Source: Parus major
Lineage: Eukaryota; Chordata; Aves; Passeriformes; Paridae
Assembly (NCBI RefSeq): GCF_001522545.3
Contig: NC_031770.1
Location: forward strand, 110,428,314 to 110,492,313
Length of the DNA: 64,000 nt
Direction: 5' to 3'
In this document: positions 24,601 to 34,899 of the stretch, piece by piece
Position numbering within the stretch: the first letter of the stretch is position 1
How the letters are laid out: every line of letters begins with the position of its first letter
The notes under the pieces: generated by a model
The model's database searches: none
What the model was told of the DNA's origin: nothing
The model's input: the letters and a program-made list of their open reading frames with translations, nothing else
Translations under genes and position numbers: made by a program

Positions 24601-26073
24601 CAGCCAGGACTTCACGTATCCCTTGTGCTGCTGATTCCCTGCCCTGCTCTCATTCCAGCAGTCCCCCTCTGTCCAGGCCTTCCCACCTGGAGCTCTGCAG
24701 GCTCAGGAAATTTTTCTTTCCCAAACTGTGGGGTCAGGGTTGTTTTTTTTTTTTCCCCCATTTTTTTTTTAATAAGCCTGGTGTTTGTCAGTTACCAAAT
24801 GGCAAAGGAATGCTGTGTGTAGCAACTGTGATGGATCTGGTCCAAAGGCAGGGAGCGTGGCCCGTTCCTTTTTCCGGCGTTGTCGTAGGGAAATGGGTGT
24901 CTCCAAGAGACGCCCGGCGGCAGAGCCCTCGCTCCACAGCACCTCCAGCCTGGGGGTTCTGATCTGAGCACTTGCTCCTGGAAAACAGAGCTCTGTCACT
25001 CCTGGCAACTGGCTGTACAAAAACACTGATAACAATAAAGGGCTCCCTGCCCAGTCCAGGCTTGCTCCTGCTTTCTGGGAATCATCCAGCGTAGAGGAGA
25101 TGCTGCCCCTCTGCTTTAACCCACAGTGGGCTTTTGTAGGGCCCTTCTGCTCCCAAATTCTCCACAGACCTAAAGCCTTGCAAGGCTGTGGCAGATCCTC
25201 TTCCAATCACAGAATTCTTTCCTGTGTCAGCAGAACAGAATGCCTTTCGCCTTCACAGAGTGGCTGAAGGGATGGGAGCTGCTCACGCTCTCAGAGGAAG
25301 CTTGGGAAGTAGGAAAAGTTATCTCAAGTACAAATCAGGCAACAAGAGATTAGAATTTTGCCATGACATCTATAAAGTACTTCTCAAACTTAATTTTCCA
25401 AGTTTTTATGGCTAAAAGTTTTGGACTGAAAGCTGCAAAACTCTTCTATTCTGATTAGTAACCAATTTTTCTGGGACCTGGATTGTCAAGCTGGTGGGAG
25501 AATTCTCTATTTTCTGGGGTCTGAAGGCTTTGAAAGAAAAGAGGAGATTGCACCCAAGGGGGAGGTGTGGGGTTTGACACCACTTAAGGGCCCTGACACA
25601 AAATCACCTTCAGGGTGTCATGCAGGAGGCACCCACTTGGCTTCTTGTTTTGTCCTTCAGGATTTCTTGTTGCTGTGGAGATTTGCTGATCCTGATGGAT
25701 TCAAGGCAATACTCTCAACTAGTTCCAGAGTTTAGCTGCATGCCTAAAGGAGGGGGAGATTAATCCCAGCTGAGAGGTTAAATGTAGTGATGTAACATTT
25801 AAGAAAAGCTGCAGTGAAAGGCCATTGAGCCTGCTTAAGGTGTGAGCTGTGCACTTGAGGGTCACCTCTCTCTCCATGGGATGGGAAGATTTGAGACTCC
25901 AGGTGTAAAACTTCCACTAAATATTAAATATTTGTTTTGAGCTTTAGGTACAAAGCCCTTGGTTTATAATCATATATTGCAAATATATAAAAGCTTTATA
26001 TTATTTTCCTTTCCATATAAATACTTAGCAAGGCAATATGCTTTTGGCAGTTTCTGTCTTATATTTTTCATAA
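21685..26073. other. Intron 6 stretch, mostly unique, with one CpG patch
   Basis: Unique-looking intron. 22260-23200 is strongly AT-rich. 23485-23512 has a short ATAAATT-type tandem. 24855-24931 is a CpG-rich patch. No gene is visible. Confidence 0.6.
23485..23512. repeat. AT-rich short tandem repeat
   Basis: ATATATAAATTATATAAATTATATAAA, about three copies of a nine-base AT unit. Confidence 0.7.
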
Positions 26074-26152
26074 GATAGAATTACAGAATGGTTTGGGTTG
26101 GAAGGGACCTTAAAAATCATCTTGTTCCAATCCCCCTGCCATGGCCAGGGAC
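26074..26152 (-). mobile_element. CR1 LINE tail fragment
   Basis: The reverse tail ATTACAGAATGGTTTGGGTT, GGAAGGGACCTTAAAAATCA and CCCCCTGCCATGGCCAGGG. Confidence 0.85.
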
Positions 26153-27363
26153 CCACATTTTTGGTGCTGCTAAAAGGATTCGTTCCCAGAACATGGGTAG
26201 GACCTCATGGAACATTGGAAGGGACCACAGAAATTATTCTGTAGATTAATGCCACTTCCTAACTTCTCCTTAGATATACGATCTTTCTGTCACTTCTGAT
26301 TGCTTTCCTTTCCCAAGTTCTGCAAATAAAAATACCTTTCTGTAGGTGATACAAGCAGAAATCCTTCTTAAGGCAGGAGCTTTGTGTGTCCAGGAAATTG
26401 CAGGCACCTTTTCCCCAGTGTGCAGCTCTGAATCGGTACCTGGCTCTTATTTAGGAGGGAATATTATTCACTTTTCTCCAATATTTGGGAAAGCAGGACA
26501 TGCTGCTCATTTGAAAATCATACCAGCTCCTTTATCACTGCCAGTCACAGTGAGCAACGCTGCATTCCCAGCTTGACACCAAGGAGGAGGTTTGCCCTGA
26601 ATAAATAGAGGAGATAAATGGTCTTTCTGTTCCTCAGAGGAATTTGGGCCACTTCTCAAAGTTGGTGCCAGGAGTACAGTAGCAGAGTGGCATGGTTAAA
26701 GTTAATTGCCCTCAGATTTTAGTTAAAAGTCTAACTAGCTTGTCAGCTTTGAATTTATATTTTCACAGTTCACTAGGGAGTGATAATAGGGAGGCTTTGA
26801 TGTAGCTGCCTGTTTTTTGCTTTGTACGAAATGCTCCCAAGTTTAGTAAATAAACTTTTATGGAGATGGGGGTGGGATTGACAGCTCAGATCCAGCCAGG
26901 AGAATCAGGGATATCCCCTCACCGAGGGGCACAGGGGCAGCAGGACATTGGAGCTGCGTGGCTGGAATGATAAAGGAGATTTTCATGGAGCACCGTGCTG
27001 AGTTCTCTAAGAAACAGCTCATCAGAGATTTGTTAATTAGGTGTCACCGGAGACTTGCTGAAACAGTGAAGCTTCCACGAACAAAGCACTATCTAATTAA
27101 CTCTTTAATAGCCCTGGAGTACACTTGCTAGTTCCCTCCACCAGGGAAACTGAGGAATGCTGGATTAATCCCCTGGGGCTGCCCAAGGCTGTCCTGAGCA
27201 GCATTTGAGAGAACAGAGATGTGAGACGGACTCAGAGCTTGTAACAGGAGTCTTCTAAACCAAGAAAAGTCTTGGTAAATTAATTGCTTACAAAGATGGT
27301 CATTCTGGATGGTTTTAACATATAAAGATGGTTTTAACTGGAACCAAAGGATTTTTTTGTTTG

Positions 27364-27408
27364 ATAATTTTAATTTTAATTTTAATTTTAATTTTAATTT
27401 TAATTTAT
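27364..27408. repeat. (AATTTT)n hexanucleotide microsatellite
   Basis: About seven near-perfect AATTTT units. Read in frame it gives an Ile-Leu run, which explains the hydrophobic stretch in a spurious ORF there. Confidence 0.95.
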
Positions 27409-27580
27409 GATGGGCCTTGCTCTATACTGTACCTCTCCCCTATAGCCAGCTGTGGGGGATATGAGCTGTTCAGTCATCTTTCAAGTAAAGAAGCAAAAAG
27501 GCACATTCAAAAGCATTTACAGGATTTGCTACATCTTTTTCTAATATTATCTTATTCAAGATTACCTAATAATGTCACTC

Positions 27581-27769
27581 AGAGGGTGGTGAGGCCCTGG
27601 CACAGGCTGCCCAGAGCAGCTGTGGCTGCTCCATCCCTGGAAGTGTCCAAGGTTGGACAGGGCTTGGAACAACCTGGGATAGTGGAAGATGTCCCTGCCC
27701 ATGGTATTGGACTGGAAACTGGATAATTTTTAAAGTCCCTTCCAACCCAAACCATTCAGGGATTCTGTT
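27581..27769 (+). mobile_element. CR1 LINE 3' end fragment
   Basis: It reads AGAGGGTGGTGAGGCCCTGG, CCCAGAGCAGCTGTGGCTGC, AACAACCTGGGATAGTGGAA and CCAACCCAAACCATTCAGGG. Confidence 0.9.
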
Positions 27770-28621
27770 ACTGGGTAACTTTCTAGTCACAACATTATTA
27801 GTGTTGATGCCCTGCAGACAGCTGTTCTCTGGTTGAAGGGTAGATCAGCTCCATGAAATTGGAGTGCTCCCCCTAATTCTTGCTAAAACTATTCTTGAAC
27901 ACTTTTTAATTTTAATACATTTTTAATCCTTTCCCATTAAATGAGAAGGAATAACTTACTCTCCTGTTTCACCTGGTGATGTGTGAACAAACCATTGAGC
28001 TCTTTGAAGGGGCAAGTGGTTTTCTTGGCTCTGCAGCCAGGGTGGATGAATTCCACTGCCAGGATCTTAGTGCCACACAGACCTTGTCTCGTTGGGCTGC
28101 TTTGTTTGGAATCAGTTCTTGAGCTGCTCTTCCCACTGCAGGTGGTTCTGCAGAGCGAGCTGGCTGGGCTTGGACACAGAGATAAACTTGTGCCTTTGAG
28201 CTTGCACAAGCACAGATCACCTGCTGGCCACCAGGAATGTGGTCTGATCTTGTTCTGGCTGACCCGAGTGAAAACGGGAACTGCCATTGCCAAAACTATT
28301 GGAGCATCCAGTGGCTCCAAGGAGTCCAGCAGGCTGCAGACAGGTTTGAACCGTCTGAGTGGGAAGGGACTTTGTGTTCTGCAAGCCCTGCAATGTTGAT
28401 TTCAGCACTGCCTGCCTGGGGCAGAGGTAATGTCAGCTCCTGGAGGAAGAGCTGTGGCTCTGTCTGAAGGAAAGCTTGGGGGTTTGTCCACTCTGAAACC
28501 ATAAGAGTAAAAATGTTACTTCCATCAGAAAGTTCTTAAGGGAGCATTTGATGAAAAGAATCCATTTCTAAAGCAAACAATGAAATATTTACATGTAAAA
28601 AGTCATTATTGCTTTAACATA

Positions 28622-28742
28622 AAATCATGGAATCACTGGAAGTTTTGGGACCTTAAGTTCATCCAGTTCCACCCCCTGCCTTGAGCAGGGGCACCTCCCA
28701 CTATCCCAGGTTGCTCCATGCCCTGTCCAGCCTGGCCTTGGA
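28622..28742 (-). mobile_element. CR1 LINE tail fragment
   Basis: The reverse tail ATCATGGAATCACTGGAAGT, TAAGTTCATCCAGTTCCACC and TATCCCAGGTTGCTCCATGC, ending in CCAGCCTGGCCTTGGA. Confidence 0.85.
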
Positions 28743-28978
28743 TGTAAATTTCCTCCAGTTAACTTTTAGTAAAGTGTATGCTTGAGTTTTGGCTGAACTC
28801 AAAATTCTGAATTGTTTCACAGTTTCTGCCTGGTGTCTTAAGCACTATATTTGAAGATCATTTGTTTGAAGGAGAGGATGTTGCTCCTGGGTTTTTATGG
28901 CAAACTTTTGAAATACATGGCTCTTTAAAAAGTTTATGTCTTTGGGCTGTCTTGTAAATACTTGAATAAATACAATTT

Positions 28979-29109
28979 TGGAGTCCTGGAATGGGCTGGA
29001 TTGCAGGGACCTTAAAACTCCTCTAGTTCCACCCCTCTGCCATGGGCAGCGACACCTTTTGCTCTCCCAGGTTGATCAGGGCTTCATCAAGCTGGGCCTT
29101 GGACACCAA
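28979..29109 (-). mobile_element. CR1 LINE tail fragment, diverged
   Basis: TGGAATGGGCTGGATTGCAG, CCACCCCTCTGCCATGGGCA and AGCTGGGCCTTGGACACC are diverged reverse CR1 tail blocks. Confidence 0.75.
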
Positions 29110-30887
29110 TTAATAAAATCCATCAAAATTTTGGGGGATTTTCCTTTAACAGGACATGTAAGGATATCATACAAGGAATGTTTAAGCCTCTGTGAGGATT
29201 TCAGTACTTCCATCAGCCTGGAATTGCATGTTCTCCCCCAGAGATTTTGGGCTGCCTGTGCTGGAGTTGGTTGAGTGGATCAGTCCATGTCTCCTAGAGG
29301 CCCTTGTGCAATGCCCTTCTTGTACAGTCAGGAGTTTAACTTCTATTTCATCCTTTTTCTGCTCTCTTTAATGCCACTTCTCCACATATTACACTGAACC
29401 TCATTCAAATACCAATTTGTGTAAAAAATAAATAAATAAAAAACACCAAACAAAAAGAACACACTAGAAATGCTGAATCTGAGTTTGATCGTGTAACTCA
29501 ACTCACTCCAACCCTACAATGAGATTATTTAGACAGTCATAATTGTTAATTACATAATTATGTACTGTTCATTTCTCTGGAAATGTCACATCATGAACAG
29601 CTATTGAGTTTTTGGGTTTTTTTTTAATTTAAGGTGTGCTCTTAGTCTTTATTTACTACATGCAATTCAAATGCTGTTTAGAAGACAGGATTGGGAATAT
29701 TTTGCTGGGAATTTGGGAATATTCTTTCTATATTGTTTACTGCAGTTGTATCTTCACCTTTTTTGGTCTGAGGATGGTATCAGGTACTTGCAGAGGACAG
29801 TTTGCTAGGTGCTGAAGAACAAATCAAAATCTGGAATTTGGGTGCACCTGCCCCACAAGGCAATATAGATATTTACTGATTTTAGGTTTGCAGGCTGAGA
29901 TGGCTGAGACCTCAGCTCTTTCTGTTTTCATATTGCTTCAAATGATTGAGTTTGAGCCCAAATTCACACATCTGGAGCTGAAAGGTTTTGTGTTTTCACT
30001 ACCAGTCTCTGGTGAGATAAAGAAGAGACAGTTTCTGATGTCAGCCCTGCTGCTTTGCTGTTTGTTTGTCATACATGGGAATGCTTTTCTCATCCTTCCA
30101 CATATTCCTGGATTGAAGGAATAAGCATTATTTCAGGTGATATTATTCATGACAGCACAGTGAGAAGTTATTGTTTTATTAGAGAGGCAAATTATACCTT
30201 AGGGAAATATGCTGGTCCTATCACCTTACATTTAGAAGGCTGCTCCATATCTGACGTGTCTGCAAACAAAACAGACAAATTTGGAATTCTGTTCCCCTAT
30301 TGGATTACATTTTTTTGATGTATTGACACTTCTGCCTTTTTTGGGAGGGGTTACAGTTTCTTAGATAAGTAGAGTCAGCTTGCTCACAAGGGAAGGGACA
30401 TAAATACCTGGCTGGGAACTCAGCCTCTGGAGCTGCTCTGTTAATTCATGCCATCCATCTGGGCTGCTGCTGATGGGTGTCACCTTGTGAACAGTGCAGG
30501 TGGGAAAATGGAGCATGGGAGCTTTCCAGACAGCATTTCCTGTAAAAATACCAGGTGACACTTTCAGAGGCCTTTGGCTACCTAAGTGATGTCCTTGTGT
30601 ATGACACACACGAGCCTGGTGCTTGTCTGTGTGCCTGGAAGTGCTTGTGAGCACAAATTCACAAATTGTGCCCTGCTGCCCTGGTTTATTCATCAGACCC
30701 AAGTGGTGGCACTCCCTGGGAGTTCCCTGTGAGCACTGCAGAGTGCTCCATGCACAGATTTTTGATTGCTTATACTTCCATCAGGCTGGAATTGCATGTG
30801 TGTGATTCCTGGTGCATTCCTGGTGGTCGTGTGGCTTCTGGAGGCTGCAGAGTGCCTCGTTTGGGATGGATAAAGGTGCACAGGTAC

Positions 30888-31421
30888 AGGAGGGATTCTG
30901 CCCCTCTGCCCCACTCAGGTGAGATCTCTCACTCAGAGGCAAAGCTCCCTCCAGCCCTGAGGCCTGGAACAAGTCCACAGGAGGCACCAAGATGTTCAGA
31001 GGGATGGAGCAGCTCTGCTGTGGGAAAGGCTGAAGGAATTTGGATTGTTCAGGAGAAGAGAAGGCTTCAGGGTCACCTAATTACCCCTTCCAGTACCTAA
31101 AGGCAGGATATAGGAAAGATGGAGAGAAACTTTGGACAATGGCCTGGAGGGACAGGACACAGGGAATGGCTTTCCACTAGCAGAGAACAGGAATAGATGG
31201 GATATTGGGAAATAATTCTTCCCTGTGACGGTGGTGAGGCCCTGACACAGGTTGCCCAGAGAAGCTGTGGCTGCCCCACTCCTGAAAATGTTCCAGGCTG
31301 GGTTGGACAGGGCTTGGAGCAACCTGGGGATACTGGAAGGTGTCCCTGTGCATGGCAGAGGGGAACTGAATGATTTTCAAGGTCCCTTCCCACCCAGTCC
31401 ATTCTGGGACTCTGTGGTTTG
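30888..31421 (+). mobile_element. CR1 LINE 3' region, about 530 bp
   Basis: It begins GGAGGGATTCTGCCCCTCTG, then has GATGTTCAGAGGGATGGAGC, GGACAGGACACAGGGAATGG, GGTTGCCCAGAGAAGCTGTG and ends near CCACCCAGTCCATTCTGGG. Small deletions distinguish it from the copy at 47395. Confidence 0.88.
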
Positions 31422-34022
31422 GAAGGCAGCACTTTGCTTGATGCACTTGGGTTACAGAGAGAAAAGTGTCTGGGTGTGTTTGCTCAGTGGTCTCTTCACA
31501 CTCCAGTTTCTATGGTTGCAACCCAAACCTTTTTTACAATTTCCCACCTTCCCCACAATTTGAGTGCCCTGTTGGTTTCTGATGTTTTCATTCAATATGA
31601 AACATGTCACAGTTGCAATGTAGCAATCATACAGAGTTTAGACCTCACTGAAATACCTTAAAATACCCATTTCTGTGGCTGCACAAGCCATTTACTACTG
31701 TTACTAGTGTGGAGTATTTTAAGAGTAGCAGCAGGAGGAGTATCTGTGGGTCAGGTGAAAGTTTTTTGTGCCAGTGTGTCAAAGCAACAATGATTTGTCA
31801 AATCAAATCAAATCAAATCAATGATTTTGATTATGAGATGCTTCTCTACTGAGTCACATTCCTGTGCCATACCTTGTCCTTTTTTTCCAGCTCTCCATCC
31901 TGAGCTCTGCTTTTAGAGTGGACCAGGACAGAAAAGGACAGCTTTGTGTTTCTTGGAGAGTCATTAAATTTACTCCTGGAGAGGCAGGAGCTGTCCAGGT
32001 TTTCTCCCCTTCAGATACATGTTATCACACATTAACTTATCTTGATTAATTCTGCACCAGATATGGGAGCAGTTCCCTGGAGTTCTTGTGAAAATGAGAG
32101 GGACCTGCTATCTCCCCATCATCCTCCCTCGGCGTCAGAGTGTCTGTCTCTGGCATGACTGGGAGCCAAGGGAAATTGCTTGACATCACTTCAATTTCTG
32201 AATCTCTCGGCAGCAGGAGTTTGGCACTGGGAAGGTGAATTCCAGAGCCAGTTTTATCCATTGGATGGTACAGATCATGTTGACACACTTCCTTTGCTCC
32301 TTGTACTAAATCTTCCAGGAAGACTTCCCCAGGTGAAGAAGCAGCTGGAGAAGTTGAGGATTTTTAATTTTTTCCCCCTTTTTCCTTCTCTGTTTTATTT
32401 TGCCAGAGGTGGGCAGATGCCACCCTCCTCCCATCTAACCCCAGACTAATTCTGAGCATTAAATTGTGATTCTGGTTGCTGTAATATTCACATGTTTTTC
32501 CCAGTCTGAGGTAAATCCTCTTCTGCATAATACAAGCAAATTAATGACCTTTGGATAGAAAGTCACATTTCCAAGCCATGATTTGTGTATCATATCCAGG
32601 TAATAGATCTGTATGTCTTCAAGACAGAATTTATTAAAATATGTCACTTTTGGATCATTTTACTTGATGGAAACCTCCTTTTTTTTAAAAAAAAAATAAA
32701 TCTAATAGCCTAGTTTCTTCTGGGGAAGCTTTCTTCTGAATTGAGTGTGAAATGCTTTTTTTTCTTTATTCAGAAAATCTGTTTCATATGTGTTTCAGAC
32801 TTTTGCTTTGATCAACAAACAAGTTGCCAATCAGCCTATTGAAATTCACTTTTCCAAACAAGACCAAAAGGAAAAAAAAAGAAAAAAATATTTTAGGAAA
32901 AAAATGGTTTTTTTCTGAGTTTTGTTTCCTCAGACACCACCTCAAAGCCACTTTACCAAACAGATTCCCCCTGAAATGGCTGGGGTCTGTCTTTTTGGCT
33001 TTTTTTGTGGTGTTTTTTTTTTCTTCTGGCTTTTCATTTTTGTTGTTCTTTGACAGGATTATCTCAGCAGTGTCAGAAAGGACCTGCCTTACCCAAAACA
33101 GCAGCAGTTAACAAAATCCAGCCTCTGATCCGGGTTTTCCTCCCGAGACTCGGCTGAGTTTATTTTGCCATTCTTGAGAGGTGGTTGCTTTTCCAGTCAG
33201 CTCTGCCTTTGATATCCCAGCTAAGTAAAGCTGCTAAATTTGTCCTGGCTGTGTTTTCTTTTTGAGCATTTTCTGGACAAGTGTTTCAACTCTTCCTTTC
33301 CTGTCCTGTCTGATATCCAGGGATAAACACACCCGGACACACACACACAAATGCTGGTTTATCCAGAATCCTGGGCTCAATGCTGCTTTCATGTGATTAG
33401 AGTCTTAAAATACTTCTTTCATTCCAGTTTGAAGGAATATTTGACATTTTTGATGCCATCACTATAATTCCTGTCTTGCCCAAAGAGCATTTCATCATAA
33501 TTTCCTTATTTTTGTATAGTTGCAGGAGATTTGAGTGAGGAAATTTTTCTTTATTGTGGTAGAACTTAAAGAGAAATGGCAGAAATGCTGAGCTCTCATG
33601 ATTTGCTTTTTGAATTCTTTACTCAATAGCAGTAAGAGTAACATAAGTTTTGGTGTCCCACGTACACAGAAAAGTGTTTTTCATTTCATGGGGAACTAAG
33701 TCATATTTTAAGGGTAAAAATGTATCAGCAACACAATTGTTTTAAAAACAAAATTTTAAAATCTTCTTTTAAGGAGGAGGAGGAACAGGAACTTCTAAAA
33801 GGGAATTTCTGCTTTCCCTAAAATGGCAATACATTGATTATTTCTATATTGGCCTCTGTTCATTTTGGGTCTCCCCATGTTCTTCTGTATAGATATAAAC
33901 TCTTTCAATCACCTGGAAAATCAGTATATTTTAGGATCTTGAGTGCTTTTAAAAATTAAACTGGACTTTCCTTTTAAATGTTGCCCCAAACACCTTGTAC
34001 TAGAAGAAATTTGGTAGCAGAA
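31422..34022. other. Intron 6 stretch without recognised elements
   Basis: This holds only a short pentanucleotide microsatellite (31798-31821) and homopolymer runs. The remainder appears unique, with no gene or transposon family that I can name. Confidence 0.6.
31798..31821. repeat. (AAATC)n pentanucleotide microsatellite
   Basis: About four and a half uninterrupted AAATC units. Confidence 0.9.
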
Positions 34023-34110
34023 GTAAGTCCAGAATTTGGGAATCTTGAAGTGCTCAAGGCTTTTCTGTAAGTCCAGAATTTGGGAATCTTGAAGTGCTCA
34101 AGGCTTTTCT
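34023..34110. repeat. Perfect 44-bp tandem duplication
   Basis: The 44 bases at 34023-34066 (beginning GTAAGTCCAGAATTTGGG) are repeated without change at 34067-34110. The identity suggests a recent event. The unit starts with the splice-donor-like GTAAGT. Confidence 0.97.
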
Positions 34111-34703
34111 CTGCCCTGTCACATCTGTAAAGTTCTGCCCCCATTTTTTTTTTGCAGTGACATCTGTGATGTGGATTTAACAGCTGCTGCAATTACATGA
34201 GGGGTGTTTTCTAAAATTGTTTCAATTTATAAATTGACAGTGCAGCCATGATTTTAATAATGAGATTGAGGGATGGGGAGGAGCATAGAAGCAACTCTTG
34301 AGGTTTCTAAACCTATTTGGGAGCTACATGTGGGTGTTTGGTAGATGATTTTTGGTTTTCTTCTGTATCAGCTGATCCAGGTGAGGCTTTGAGGAGAGCT
34401 GGATGCTTGGTTTCCATCTGGAACATTTGTTTATCACCTTATTTATGTTCAAATCTTACTTGAAGGTGCCTCCTAAAAGTGCATCTCACTTTTGGCTGAC
34501 AATGTTTTAACAAGAAGTAACTCCAGTTTTATGGAGGGTGGAGACTGAAGCACCCATAAATTAAATCCTGTGTGGGCAGGGGATGGAAAGATAACCCAAA
34601 ATCCCTGGAAGGTCCATCTAGCCTGTCCTCTGCACACTAAGAAAATGAGGTGGCAGGACTGTAGGAACATAAAGAGGAGGGAGAAGCAGAGAGAGAAGGA
34701 AAA

Positions 34704-34803
34704 GCAAAAGAAACCATGAAGTAAAAATATTAATTTATAGAATGGGCTTTGGAGCAAAAGAAACCATGAAATCAAAATACAAATTTATAGACTTGGGCTT
34801 GGA
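34704..34803. repeat. Imperfect 50-bp tandem duplication
   Basis: 34704-34753 and 34754-34803 both run from GCAAAAGAAACCATGAA to a final GGA with several substitutions between them. The second copy joins directly to a CR1 tail. Confidence 0.9.
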
Positions 34804-34899
34804 GCAACCTGGTCTAATGGAACATGTGCACATGGGACAGGGTAGAACAGGTTGATCTCCAAGGTCTCTTCCAGCCTAAACCATTCTGTAATTCCATGA
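34790..34899 (+). mobile_element. CR1 LINE tail fragment
   Basis: It reads GGGCTTGGAGCAACCTGGTC, then CAGGTTGATCTCCAAGGTCT and CCTAAACCATTCTGTAATTC. Its first bases overlap the end of the 50-bp duplication, so one duplication border lies in CR1 sequence. Confidence 0.85.

Noticed and set aside
24769..25206. 145-codon - strand ORF in intron 6
   Set aside because: Overlaps the CpG-rich patch and has no similarity I can recognise; kept only as a regulatory-patch observation.
27328..27726. ORF with (Ile-Leu)n hydrophobic segment resembling a membrane helix
   Set aside because: The segment is the translation of the (AATTTT)n microsatellite and the end is CR1.
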